DNA of 64,000 nucleotides from Guptibacillus hwajinpoensis (GTDB lineage Bacteria; Bacillota; Bacilli; Bacillales; Guptibacillaceae), in contig NZ_LELK01000006.1 of NCBI RefSeq assembly GCF_001039475.1, positions 20,063 to 84,062 on the forward strand. Direction: 5' to 3'. The notes below the pieces were generated by a model. It did no database searches. It saw only the letters and a program-made list of their open reading frames with translations, and was not told the origin of the DNA. Shown piece by piece: positions 6,717-15,335 of the stretch (positions are counted from its first letter, which is position 1; each line of letters starts with the position of its first letter). Position numbers and translations under genes: made by a program.

Positions 6717-8666
6717 ATGGAATGGAAAAAGTTATTTGAACCAATTCAATTACGAAGGTTAACATTGCCAAACAGAATTATGATGGGTTCTATGCACCTT
6801 GGTATGGAAGGAAGCAAAGAACAAGAAGAAGCGCTGATTTCTTTTTATACTGAACGGTCAGGAGCTTATGGTCCTGGAATTATTGTAACTGGTGGTATAT
6901 CAGTTTCACCTGAAGGAGATGGTGGACATCACTTTCTTGGGTTCTACCGTGACGAAGATTTAGATGTAATGAGACGGTTAACTGAGCGTGTTCACATAGC
7001 GAATGGCCGTATTGCTGCTCAGCTCTTTCATGCTGGGCGCTATGCCTATTCAGAAATGAATGGCGTGCCATCAGTAGCACCTTCTCCAATAAAGTCTCCC
7101 ATCCACAGAGAAACACCAGTAGAACTATCTGAGCTTGATATTCTCAATTTGCTTGAATCTTATGCTGAGGCTGGTAGAAAAGCAAAGGAAGTAGGATTTG
7201 ATGCAGTAGAAATCATGGGTTCTGAGGGGTATCTGATTAACCAGTTTCTCTCGCCCTCAACGAATAAGCGGACTGATAAATGGGGCGGAGATTTTGAGAA
7301 AAGAACAAGATTCGCTATTGAAGTACTAAAGTCGGTCCGACAAGCTGTTGGTGATGATTATCCTATCATTTTTCGAATGTCAGGGCTTGATCTTGTACCA
7401 AATTCTTCAACACCTAAGGAAACCATTGAACTTGCAAAACGTTTAGAAGCAAACGAAGCAGATCTTCTAAACATCGGCATAGGCTGGCATGAATCAACTG
7501 TACCGACCATATCTATGATGGTACCTAGAGCTGGGTTCATCGAGCCTTCCTTACAAATTAAGCAGGCTGTAAACATTCCTGTCGTTGGCAGTAATCGTAT
7601 TAATGACCCTGAACTCGCAGAGGAGCTGCTACACAAACTGGATATGGTTTCGATGGCACGACCTTTTCTTGCTGATCCTCACTTACTTAAAAAAGCGAAA
7701 GAAGAGACACTTAATCAAATCAACACGTGTATTGCATGTAATCAAGCATGTCTTGACCATGCATTCGAAGGGAAAGCTGTTTCATGTCTCGTGAATCCAC
7801 GAGCTGGACGAGAACATAAATGGCATATCAAACAAACAAAAAACGCGAAAAATATAGTAGTGATCGGTGGTGGTGTTGCTGGAATGGAGGCAGCACGTGC
7901 TCATGCTGAATTAGGTCATAAAGTTGTTCTTTATGAAGCGAGGCCTTCGATTGGTGGACAGTTCAATCTGGCACGCAAAATACCGATTAAGAAAGAATTT
8001 GATGAAACGATTCGCTTCTATACAACAGAATTACAACGATTAGGTGTTCATGTTGCTCTAAACCATAAACCGAGTAGTGAAGACATTCTTTCCCACTCAC
8101 CTCACCTTGTCGTTCTAGCAACTGGCGTTACCCCTAGACAACCAGTCATTCCCGGTATTGAACATACGGTTCAGTACCCTGACGTTCTTTCTGGCACAGC
8201 ATCAATTGGTAAAAAAGTTGTAATCATTGGCGCAGGTGGAATTGGTTGTGACGTTTCACATTTCCTTATAGAAAAAGGAATAAACGACATCCTCTTACTT
8301 AGACGAAACGGAAAAATGGGTGAGGGACTTGGCAAAACAACGAAATGGGCTATGCTACAAGAATTAAAACAAAATGGCGTACGCTTCCGCACTAACCTTG
8401 CGTATGAAGAAATTACGGAGAATGGAATTCGAATTAAGGATACGAAGACAGGAAAGCAGGAAACACTTGAAGCAGATACGGTTATTCTTGCAGCAGGGCA
8501 AGAATCTAACATCCCTCGAGAATACCAAGCTCTTGAACAAAAAGGCATCCAAATCGCGATTATTGGTGGTGCCCGCCTTGCGGGTGAACTTGATGCTAAG
8601 AGAGCCATTTATGAAGGTGCAAAAATCGCCTTTGAGCCAGAGACAATACCCGTTAACCACTTATAA
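6717..8666 (+). CDS. FMN/FAD/4Fe-4S oxidoreductase, FadH/old-yellow-enzyme family
   Basis: The 649-aa protein has the full architecture of 2,4-dienoyl-CoA reductase (FadH) and trimethylamine dehydrogenase relatives. An FMN-binding OYE barrel (about 1-330; LFEPIQLRRLTLPNRI at the start, AAQLFHAGRYA at about 100, GSEGYLINQFLSPSTNKR at about 168) is followed by a cluster ligand set CIACNQACLDHAF...C (about 338-358). An FAD/NAD(P)H domain with VVIGGGVAGMEAA (about 381) and a second Rossmann motif VVIIGAGGIGCDV (about 500) follows. FadH removes double bases... that is, double bonds of unsaturated fatty acyl-CoA; other enone substrates are possible. Start: ATG at 6717 with GTGGTGA upstream. Confidence 0.88.
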   Translation: MEWKKLFEPIQLRRLTLPNRIMMGSMHLGMEGSKEQEEALISFYTERSGAYGPGIIVTGGISVSPEGDGGHHFLGFYRDEDLDVMRRLTERVHIANGRIAAQLFHAGRYAYSEMNGVPSVAPSPIKSPIHRETPVELSELDILNLLESYAEAGRKAKEVGFDAVEIMGSEGYLINQFLSPSTNKRTDKWGGDFEKRTRFAIEVLKSVRQAVGDDYPIIFRMSGLDLVPNSSTPKETIELAKRLEANEADLLNIGIGWHESTVPTISMMVPRAGFIEPSLQIKQAVNIPVVGSNRINDPELAEELLHKLDMVSMARPFLADPHLLKKAKEETLNQINTCIACNQACLDHAFEGKAVSCLVNPRAGREHKWHIKQTKNAKNIVVIGGGVAGMEAARAHAELGHKVVLYEARPSIGGQFNLARKIPIKKEFDETIRFYTTELQRLGVHVALNHKPSSEDILSHSPHLVVLATGVTPRQPVIPGIEHTVQYPDVLSGTASIGKKVVIIGAGGIGCDVSHFLIEKGINDILLLRRNGKMGEGLGKTTKWAMLQELKQNGVRFRTNLAYEEITENGIRIKDTKTGKQETLEADTVILAAGQESNIPREYQALEQKGIQIAIIGGARLAGELDAKRAIYEGAKIAFEPETIPVNHL

Positions 8667-8673
8667 TAGATAC

Positions 8674-8701
8674 AAGAAGAGGTGCTCTAGCACCTCTTCT
8701 T
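8674..8701. terminator. Bidirectional terminator between convergent genes
   Basis: The perfect stem AAGAAGAGGTGC/GCACCTCTTCTT has a TCTA loop and lies between the reductase and a nucleotidyltransferase gene. Confidence 0.75.
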
Positions 8702-8715
8702 CCTTTAGATGAATG

Positions 8716-9474
8716 TTAATTACATTCGATCATTTCCTTCAAAAACCCTTGCGTATATGTCGTTTCTTCCATTTGTTCCAAGATCCACTTTTTTTCTTCA
8801 TTTAACCAGCTTCTAATCAGTTCAGCTGCTGTTTCATAATAATCAACGGTTAGATGTCGGAAAATCATTTCTACTTTATCGATTTGTTCACCATCTAACG
8901 TTGAGTCGAGCGTTTTCAGACCGAGTTGTGCTCTATTTGGATGGTAGCGATGTAAAAGTACTCTTGCAAAGTGAACCATGACGTTGTTTAGCATTTGAAC
9001 GGACCATATTTTATTTCCTCTTCTTTTCGCTTTTTCATACTGAAACAAAAAGAAGGCTGTATCATCAACATCATTGATAAACTCCTGATGAGATAAAGTT
9101 AAATGCTGATCATAGTTGGCCATTCGATTGTCTGGGTCATATAAAACTGAAAAATAGTCCTTTTCGATAATTGTCTCGTCCGTCACAGTAAATAGATCGA
9201 GGTGAAGCATATCATCGTACACTGCTATAATCTGCGGTGCAATGATAAAAATCTCATCATAGAATAAAAGAGTACCATAAGATTCCACATGTGATTTTCT
9301 ATCTTTCAGAAAGGCTTCCTTGTCCTCCTCTTCTACTAGACAATATAGATCGACATCTGAGTTTTCATCATGCTCATTTCGCCCCATAGATCCTTTTAGA
9401 AAAACTGCTTTGACGCATGGATCACTCATTAAACTAGCTGAAATAGCGTCAACCGCTCGCTCTTGCTTCACCAT
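8716..9474 (-). CDS. Nucleotidyltransferase-domain protein (aminoglycoside adenylyltransferase-like)
   Basis: The 252-aa protein has a Pol-beta-type nucleotidyltransferase core at its N-terminus: VFLKGSMGRNEHDENSDVDLYCLV (about residues 24-47) holds the GS..R and DxD metal-binding motifs. The rest is helical, like the substrate-binding half of streptomycin or kanamycin adenylyltransferases. The substrate is unknown, and antibiotic resistance should not be assumed. Start: ATG at 9474 behind GAGAGGTG. A second unrelated-looking nucleotidyltransferase lies one gene further on (9967-10605), with csaA between. Confidence 0.78.
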   Translation of the reverse strand: MVKQERAVDAISASLMSDPCVKAVFLKGSMGRNEHDENSDVDLYCLVEEEDKEAFLKDRKSHVESYGTLLFYDEIFIIAPQIIAVYDDMLHLDLFTVTDETIIEKDYFSVLYDPDNRMANYDQHLTLSHQEFINDVDDTAFFLFQYEKAKRRGNKIWSVQMLNNVMVHFARVLLHRYHPNRAQLGLKTLDSTLDGEQIDKVEMIFRHLTVDYYETAAELIRSWLNEEKKWILEQMEETTYTQGFLKEMIECN

Positions 9475-9540
9475 CTAACACCTCTCCCACAGAATTGATA
9501 TCACCTCATCATATCCCATTTTTTACATTTCCTACAACCA

Positions 9541-9567
9541 AAAAAAGGATGCACAACAGCATCCCTT
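9541..9567 (-). terminator. Terminator of csaA
   Basis: A GGATGC/GCATCC hairpin is followed on the minus strand by TTTTTTT and touches the csaA stop codon. Confidence 0.75.
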
Positions 9568-9896
9568 TACCCAAGCTTATCTCCATTTCTTACTCTTTGA
9601 TCCGGTTTGATTAGAACCACTCCGTTCTCACCGTATACACCTAGGACCAAAACCTCTGACATAAAATCTGCAATTTGCCGAGCAGGAAAATTAACTACAA
9701 CCATCACCTGTTTTCCTATAAGCTCTTCCTCATTGTATAAGTCTTTTATCTGAGCACTGGACTTTTTGACGCCCATCTCTTCCCCAAGATCAACCTTTAA
9801 TTGATAGGCCGGTTTCCGAGCTTTTCTAAAATCGTTAACTTCTATAATTTCGCCGACTCGAATGTCCAACTTCAGAAAGTCTTCAAATGTAGCCAT
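9567..9896 (-). CDS. csaA: CsaA tRNA-binding-domain chaperone
   Basis: The 109-aa protein is a stand-alone OB-fold tRNA-binding domain, as in the C-terminus of methionyl-tRNA synthetase. LDIRVGEIIEVNDFRKARKPAYQL (about 9-32) and VVNFPARQIADFMSEVLVLG (about 67-86) are characteristic of CsaA, a dimeric chaperone-like protein linked to protein export in B. subtilis. Start: ATG at 9896 (MATFEDF) with AAGGTGAAG upstream; the three residues added by an earlier start have no ribosome site. Length equals B. subtilis CsaA. Confidence 0.92.
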   Translation of the reverse strand: MATFEDFLKLDIRVGEIIEVNDFRKARKPAYQLKVDLGEEMGVKKSSAQIKDLYNEEELIGKQVMVVVNFPARQIADFMSEVLVLGVYGENGVVLIKPDQRVRNGDKLG

Positions 9897-9966
9897 ACTC
9901 TTCACCTTACCTTTAATTCGATACCTATTTCTTATTACTCATTCGCTTACTATATGTAGATTCCTT

Positions 9967-10605
9967 CTACTGCAAACGTTTATTTAGAAATCCGTCCATC
10001 CCGTTTCGAATTTCATCTTCACTAACCGTTCTATCTCTATATAAGTAAGAGGAATAATATTCAACAAGCAAACGATCTTTTTCCTCCAATTGATTCGCAT
10101 ATAATTCTGATAATGTTAATGGATACTGAAATGTACTGAGATAGCGTTCAATCCGGAGGAGGTACATGACATCATTGAGGATCTCGTAATGATTTACAGG
10201 AGGCATAGTTCGAGTTAACCTCTGTTCAATAGATACGAGTAGATGTAAGACACCTTCTTTTATTTTCTTTCGAGAAGGCAAGACAAATGGTGTCTCTCCA
10301 AAAACGATAAGCTGCTCAAAGCATGGAGCTACGTATTCTCTTGTTCCATCAGCATCATTCTTGAAATCTTTAAGACATACTTCCCTCAAATCCAGAGTGA
10401 TTCCCGCTAATTCAGGTAGAGATGACGTTTTTATTTTCTTATCATGGTAGAAACACCAGACATCTAAATCAGAAAATGGACCGCCTTCTCCTCTAGCGAA
10501 GCTTCCTGTCAAAACAATCCCGCGTAAAGTAGAAGACTTTAATCGATCGACAAGGCGTTTTGCATATTTTTCAATCATTAATGGAGTCATGAGTGGATTT
10601 AACAT
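9967..10605 (-). CDS. Nucleotidyltransferase-domain protein
   Basis: The 212-aa protein's core RGIVLTGSFARGEGGPFSDLDVW (about residues 29-51) contains the GSxxRGE...SDLD signature of Pol-beta nucleotidyltransferases. The remaining helices do not point to a known substrate. Start: ATG at 10605 behind AAAGGAG. It shares only the fold signature with the protein at 8716-9474 and is not an obvious duplicate. It is followed by csaA in the same direction with a gap of about 70 bp. Confidence 0.75.
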   Translation of the reverse strand: MLNPLMTPLMIEKYAKRLVDRLKSSTLRGIVLTGSFARGEGGPFSDLDVWCFYHDKKIKTSSLPELAGITLDLREVCLKDFKNDADGTREYVAPCFEQLIVFGETPFVLPSRKKIKEGVLHLLVSIEQRLTRTMPPVNHYEILNDVMYLLRIERYLSTFQYPLTLSELYANQLEEKDRLLVEYYSSYLYRDRTVSEDEIRNGMDGFLNKRLQ

Positions 10606-10701
10606 AGGTTTTTTCTCCTTTGTGACGAGACCCTAAGAAGGAGCAAGCAAATGTGTTTCCGGCCCGCATAATAGAAACCAAATAAATTGATATGTGAAAC
10701 G

Positions 10702-11388
10702 TTAATTGGTGAGGAAATGAAAGACTTTATCTATTACATCGTTCTGATCTTCACCGTGACAGATGAGATGCTTTGATTTCTCCATTATACAAATCTGCTT
10801 CTCATTTGAATTAATGAGATGATAGATTGTGTGAGCGGTTTTATATGGGACCATTCCATCTAGCTTTCCCTGAAGAATGATTGTCGGGACAGATACTCTT
10901 TTAAAAGACGGTTTGAGTTTCTGAACAAGTTTACGAAACTCAATAGATGCAAGTACAGGCGTGGTTTTCAGCTTTTTACTATAGCGACTAAACAATTCGT
11001 TTTGAAGAAGGGTCCCTCTCCTTAAGTCTGTTATCATGCCACCAATGTCTTTCATCATTTGGATAGGATGAATATAGTGAATGGCAGCACTCAAAAGCAC
11101 CAGCTTATCCACTTGATATTTTGTAGCTAAATAACCTGCAAGCACGCCACCCATTGAAAATCCTATAACATAGACTGTATCACATTTCTGCATTAACTCT
11201 TTTAAGTTTGCTTCAGCAGTATCAATCCATTGATTGAAAGAAACGCCTCGCAAAGTTTCTTCTTCTCCATGTCCAGGAAGCGTTGGTACAGAAATGACCC
11301 AATTGGTATGGCTTCTAAAATACTCTGCTAATGGTTCAACTTCATAAGGCGCACCAGTAAAACCATGAATAAGCATACATCCAACCAT
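10702..11388 (-). CDS. Alpha/beta hydrolase (carboxylesterase / monoacylglycerol lipase type)
   Basis: The 228-aa protein is a cytoplasmic alpha/beta hydrolase. Features are LIHGFTGAPYEVEPLAEYF (oxyanion HGFTG, about 6-24), PTLPGHGE (about 36), the nucleophile elbow GFSMGG (about 85-90, Ser), an acid in LQGKLDGMVP (about 168-177) and His in KSKHLICH (about 204-211). This matches the Est30/YvaK carboxylesterase group of bacilli, which hydrolyses short- and medium-chain esters. Start: ATG at 11388 behind GAGGAG. Confidence 0.85.
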   Translation of the reverse strand: MVGCMLIHGFTGAPYEVEPLAEYFRSHTNWVISVPTLPGHGEEETLRGVSFNQWIDTAEANLKELMQKCDTVYVIGFSMGGVLAGYLATKYQVDKLVLLSAAIHYIHPIQMMKDIGGMITDLRRGTLLQNELFSRYSKKLKTTPVLASIEFRKLVQKLKPSFKRVSVPTIILQGKLDGMVPYKTAHTIYHLINSNEKQICIMEKSKHLICHGEDQNDVIDKVFHFLTN

Positions 11389-11497
11389 ATTTCTCCTCGC
11401 CTTTCGTTCAGTGGTTTTAATTTATATAATACCACTCTACGAAAGATGTTAATCATCAGGAAAGTAAGGACGAACTGCTTTAACAGAAGAAGTTCTT

Positions 11498-12013
11498 TTA
11501 TCTTCTAATTGAGTCTCTAGATGAAGAAGGTTTATTAAAATAAAGGGCTAGCTTCGACTTTTCTTCTTCCTTTTGTAAGGAGGTTGCGCAATTAGGACAA
11601 ATAACAGCACGAGACGGGATCGGCGTACAACAGTAAGGACATTCTTTACGCGTCATTGCATTAATGGGATCTTGGCCGGGCTTCCTCCACCGATTAAGTT
11701 GACGAACGACTAGAAACACAGCAAAAAATACAATGATAAAACGAATGGAGGTTGTCAGAAATACTCCGTAATTAATCGTAGCTGCTCCAGCCTCTTGAGC
11801 ATCTGAGAGGGATGGATAGTAATGCCCATTCAAGCTAATGAACATATCCGAAAAGTTAATTCTTGCTAATACCAATCCTACTGGTGGAAGGATAATATCA
11901 GATACGAGTGAATTTATGAAATTACTAAACGCCGCGCCTAACACAATACCAATTCCCATATCAGCTGCGTTCCCTCTTATTGCAAAGTGACGAAATTCAT
12001 TTAAAATACCGAT
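11498..12013 (-). CDS. mscL: Large-conductance mechanosensitive channel MscL with C-terminal zinc ribbon; probable ATC start
   Basis: MscL opens under membrane tension and releases solutes on osmotic downshock. The open frame from the first ATG (11959) begins inside TM1. Upstream in frame the sequence reads GILNEFRHFAIRGNAAD, the conserved N-terminal helix and RGN..D of MscL. An in-frame TGA lies just above it. The only position fitting the AAGGAG site (nine bases away) is an ATC codon at 12013, giving 171 aa. TM1 is VLGAAFSNFINSLVSDIILPPVG and TM2 is FIIVFFAVFLVVRQLNRW. The usual charged C-terminal helix is replaced or followed by a CPYC-x11-CPNC zinc ribbon (about residues 128-146). Confidence 0.82.
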   Translation of the reverse strand: MGILNEFRHFAIRGNAADMGIGIVLGAAFSNFINSLVSDIILPPVGLVLARINFSDMFISLNGHYYPSLSDAQEAGAATINYGVFLTTSIRFIIVFFAVFLVVRQLNRWRKPGQDPINAMTRKECPYCCTPIPSRAVICPNCATSLQKEEEKSKLALYFNKPSSSRDSIRR

Positions 12014-12182
12014 GGGAACTCACTCCTTTATGCTTACTCTCCACAATATGTATGCAGCAATTATACAAGCTATGATTTATAATCATTTCAATTTTCCTAC
12101 AATTCGTATTGAAAGCAAAAAATAGATAAGAGGTGATATAATTTATGTTTACGACTAGAGCTAACATCAAGGAGTGAACAAC

Positions 12183-13397
12183 ATGATATTTGCACTTTCC
12201 TGGTCAAAGGCTTCTCCATTAATAGAAGATCCTATGGCTGTATTTGTTTACCTAACGGTAGTAGTTGGACTTATCTTTATGTTGGGGGAATCAAAGAACC
12301 CTGTTCTTAAGAAACTATTCCACTATGCACCGCCGTTAATCTGGACATACTTTATCCCTATGCTTTCTACGACCTTTGCAATCATTCCGCAAGAGTCGTC
12401 CCTATATGGATTTGTTGCCACATACATTCTTCCAGTCGGACTGCTGCTACTCTTGTTATCAGCTAACGTTCCTGCAACGTTACGACTTGGACCTAAAGCT
12501 TTATTAATGTTCCTCGCTGGTACACTCGGGGTCATTATTGGTGGCCCCATTGCTCTTGCTATTTTCCAGCCATGGTTACCTGAGGACGCATGGAAAGGCG
12601 TAGCAGCATTAGCAGGGAGTTGGATTGGCGGTTCAGCGAACATGGCCGCTATGATTGAAGCTGTAGGAACACCTAAAGAGATTCTGTCTCCAATTATCGT
12701 AGTAGATACTGTCGTGGGTTACAGTTGGATGGGAATCATGATTTTCCTAGCTGGGTTTCAGGATAAATTCAACAAATGGAACAAAGCGGATGATTCGATT
12801 ATTCAAAGTGTAAATAAAGAAATGAACGACATTCAACGCAAAAACGAGCGACCTATTCAGGTACCACAACTACTTGGTCTGCTTGGATTAGCTTTTGGTG
12901 TATCTTATATTGTTCTTAAAATTGCAGAGAAACTTCCTCAGTCAGCTGTTCTCTCAACGACAACTTGGACAGTTATGATTATTTCTGCCATCGGAATTCT
13001 TTTCTCATTCACACCAGTGAAGAAACTAGAAGGCTATGGTGCTAGTAAAGTAGGTTACACTGCCATTTACCTTTTACTCGCAACCATTGGTGCAAGAGCC
13101 GACCTTACGTACGTCATTGATTCCCCACAATATGTTCTAATGGGAATTGTCTGGCTCAGCATTCACATTCTCGTGATCTTTATCGCAGCAAGATTACTAC
13201 GAGCACCTTTATTCTTCGTTGCCGTAGGCTCTCAAGGTAATATCGGTGGAACAAGCTCTGCTCCTATCGTTGCGTCTGTATTCCAACCTTCTTTAGCTCC
13301 AGTGGGACTTTTGATGGGAATTGTAGGTAACGTTGTGGGTAGTTACGCAGCTGTGCTCTGTGCTCAACTCGCTAAAATGGTAGCAACTATGCTCTAG
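12183..13397 (+). CDS. DUF819 (YjcL-like) integral membrane protein
   Basis: The 404-aa protein has about ten or eleven hydrophobic helices. AGSWIGGSANMAAMIEAVG (about 146-164) and SQGNIGGTSSAPIVASVF (about 360-377) are the paired glycine-rich motifs of DUF819, and each half of the protein looks like an inverted copy of the other, as in secondary transporters. The substrate is unknown. Start: ATG at 12183, eight bases after AAGGAG; an in-frame GTG nine bases earlier overlaps the ribosome site. It is monocistronic with a strong shared terminator. Confidence 0.85.
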   Translation: MIFALSWSKASPLIEDPMAVFVYLTVVVGLIFMLGESKNPVLKKLFHYAPPLIWTYFIPMLSTTFAIIPQESSLYGFVATYILPVGLLLLLLSANVPATLRLGPKALLMFLAGTLGVIIGGPIALAIFQPWLPEDAWKGVAALAGSWIGGSANMAAMIEAVGTPKEILSPIIVVDTVVGYSWMGIMIFLAGFQDKFNKWNKADDSIIQSVNKEMNDIQRKNERPIQVPQLLGLLGLAFGVSYIVLKIAEKLPQSAVLSTTTWTVMIISAIGILFSFTPVKKLEGYGASKVGYTAIYLLLATIGARADLTYVIDSPQYVLMGIVWLSIHILVIFIAARLLRAPLFFVAVGSQGNIGGTSSAPIVASVFQPSLAPVGLLMGIVGNVVGSYAAVLCAQLAKMVATML

Positions 13398-13404
13398 CCA
13401 ATAT

Positions 13405-13437
13405 AAAAACCGTGCTCCTAACTGGAGCACGGTTTTT
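13405..13437. terminator. Bidirectional terminator
   Basis: A perfect AAAAACCGTGCTCC/GGAGCACGGTTTTT stem lies between convergent genes. Confidence 0.85.
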
Positions 13438-13444
13438 ATGTGTA

Positions 13445-14194
13445 TTAACCTTGAGATGTTGGGCGCACTAGTACTTCATTAATCGAAACACTATCTGGTT
13501 GACCAACTGCATAATAAATAGCATCTGCAATTGCCTCTGGATCAAGTGGGTCAAGGCCCTTAGGACCGCGATTGTTTAATTTCTCTTGCACATCTTCATC
13601 AGTGATCGTATTTGTTAATTCGGTTGCAACAGCTCCTGGAGAAATAATCGTTGCTCGAATATTCGTAGAAGGTGACATCTCTTTACGAAGTCCTTCTGTA
13701 ATGGCACGTACTGCAAACTTCGTACCGCAATAGACTGCTCCTGCTGGCATTATTTCATGCCCTGCAACAGACGATACATTAATAATATGTCCTGATTTTC
13801 TTTCTTCCATATGTGGCAGAACGCCTGCGATACCGTAAAGAACACCTTTAATATTAACATCTACCATCTTGTCCCACTCATCAATTTTAAGTTTATTTAA
13901 GAACGAGAGGGGCATTAGGCCGGCGTTATTGATAATAACATCAATTTGACCATACTCTTCAATTGTTTTATCAGCTAGAGCTTGCATTTGCTCTCTTGAA
14001 GTGACATCTGTTTTTTGAATAATTGCTTCGCCACCGTTGTTTGTAATTTCTTTTTTAAGCTCTTCTAGGCGATCTTCACGACGTGCTGCAAGTACTACTT
14101 TCGCTCCATCACCTGCCAACTTTTTAGCTGTAGACTCGCCAATTCCACTACTTGCTCCAGTAATAATAACGACCTTACCATTAATATGACTCAT
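13445..14194 (-). CDS. Short-chain dehydrogenase/reductase
   Basis: The 249-aa classical SDR has the cofactor motif [12 protein letters not shown] (about 10-21), NNAG at about 88, and the catalytic triad Ser (INVSSVAG, about 139) and YxxxK in YCGTKFA (about 155-161). The basic residues after the second strand (AARRED, about 37-42) suggest NADP(H). It resembles the YdfG / NADP-dependent serine (3-hydroxy acid) dehydrogenase group, but the substrate is not determinable. Start: ATG at 14194 behind AAAGGTGG. Confidence 0.88.
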   Translation of the reverse strand: MSHINGKVVIITGASSGIGESTAKKLAGDGAKVVLAARREDRLEELKKEITNNGGEAIIQKTDVTSREQMQALADKTIEEYGQIDVIINNAGLMPLSFLNKLKIDEWDKMVDVNIKGVLYGIAGVLPHMEERKSGHIINVSSVAGHEIMPAGAVYCGTKFAVRAITEGLRKEMSPSTNIRATIISPGAVATELTNTITDEDVQEKLNNRGPKGLDPLDPEAIADAIYYAVGQPDSVSINEVLVRPTSQG

Positions 14195-14280
14195 GAATAT
14201 CCACCTTTCGTTTTATCTTCACCACACTAGTTCCCGGGAGTGTAATAACTAAACATTCCTGTATTCTCTTTACATCCAAA

Positions 14281-14303
14281 AAAGCACCCTAGAGGGGTGC
14301 TTT
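14281..14303 (-). terminator. Terminator of the bdbC-thioredoxin operon
   Basis: An AAAGCACCC/GGGTGCTTT stem is followed on the minus strand by TTTTTT. Confidence 0.75.
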
Positions 14304-14307
14304 AGCT

Positions 14308-14772
14308 TTACTTATTTGTTTCAATCCATTGTTTGAACGTATCTTCTGATTGAGTGCCAACAATACGATCCACTTCTTTTCCATCTTTGAAACGAACAAG
14401 TGTTGGGGTCGATTCAATAGCATAATCATTCCAACCATTCTCAAATTCAAGAAGGTTAAATTTCTTTAGATCAATTCCCATTTCTTCCGCAACTGGTACG
14501 AGGACTGGTGTCGTATTTTTACAGTGAATACAAGTAGGACTATAAAAATAAACAAATGCATCTTCTTCGTTGGATAGCATTTCTTCTAGTTCATCAGGTA
14601 AAATTTGATTCTGATAAAGTGGATCTTCCAGTTGATCCACTGTCGCAGGATCGAGTGAGTCTTTTCCGTAAGGATTACCTTCAGCTTTTTCACTATTACT
14701 AATATTTGTGACAACAGCTAATGCCCCAAATATGACGATGACAATTCCAAGAAAAATAATAACTTTCTTCAT
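14308..14772 (-). CDS. Membrane-anchored thioredoxin-like protein (BdbA type)
   Basis: The 154-aa protein has an N-terminal membrane anchor (VIIFLGIVIVIFGALAVV, about 4-21) and an extracellular thioredoxin domain. The redox site is YSPTCIHCKNTTP (CxxC at about 81-84), with the cis-proline in STPTLVRF (about 118-125). It is probably the disulphide donor or oxidase partner of BdbC, since the two genes overlap by four bases (ATGA) and are co-transcribed. Start: ATG at 14772 behind AAAAGGAG. Confidence 0.85.
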   Translation of the reverse strand: MKKVIIFLGIVIVIFGALAVVTNISNSEKAEGNPYGKDSLDPATVDQLEDPLYQNQILPDELEEMLSNEEDAFVYFYSPTCIHCKNTTPVLVPVAEEMGIDLKKFNLLEFENGWNDYAIESTPTLVRFKDGKEVDRIVGTQSEDTFKQWIETNK

Positions 14773-15206
14773 TTGGTTTTCTCCTTTTTGGTTAGTTTAT
14801 AAAGGATGATCATTAGAATGGCAATACTCGCAAAAGCTAGTAAAGCAAGAAAAGGGATTGTAATAAACCCAAGTAAATTAATGTATTCTCCTGTACACGG
14901 TACTCTTCCACAAGCCGGTGCTGAATCAGCAAAAAACGCCGCTTTTTGTATGAGGTAGTGATAAACTGAAATACTACCTCCAATAACTGCAAGTGGCAAA
15001 ACATACACGCACTGTTTGGCGTCTTTTTTCACCATCGCAATACCTAGTATGAGAACAAGAGGGTACATGAGGATTCGCTGGTACCAGCATAATTCACACG
15101 GTTCATATTTAAGTACTTCTGAGAAATATAAGCTTCCTGCAAGAGCAGAAACGGAAACCGCCCATGCACTAAAAAGCAGATACTCTATTTTTTTCTCTTT
15201 ATCCAT
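14769..15206 (-). CDS. bdbC: Disulphide bond formation protein BdbC (DsbB family)
   Basis: The 145-aa four-helix membrane protein reoxidises a thiol oxidase and passes electrons to quinone. The first cysteine pair is CELC in YEPCELCWYQRILMYP (about 34-49) and the second is C...C in APACGRVPC (about 95-103), the DsbB layout. Start: ATG at 15206 with a modest GAAGTGAAG. It overlaps the thioredoxin-like gene, forming a bdbC-bdbA-like operon that acts on the outer face of the membrane. Confidence 0.92.
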   Translation of the reverse strand: MDKEKKIEYLLFSAWAVSVSALAGSLYFSEVLKYEPCELCWYQRILMYPLVLILGIAMVKKDAKQCVYVLPLAVIGGSISVYHYLIQKAAFFADSAPACGRVPCTGEYINLLGFITIPFLALLAFASIAILMIILYKLTKKEKTK

Positions 15207-15303
15207 TCGTGAACTTCACTTCTTTCACACTGAAATAATAACCCCATTATACACATCACAGATCGTGATATATAGACCAAACGTGACAATTCCACTACTT
15301 TTT

Positions 15304-15332
15304 AAAGCCGGCTCTTGTGAAGAGCCGGCTTG
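15304..15332. terminator. Terminator between bdbC promoter region and M24 peptidase
   Basis: An AAGCCGGCTCTT/AAGAGCCGGCTT stem lies just after the peptidase stop on the minus strand. Confidence 0.7.
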
Positions 15333-15335
15333 TTA

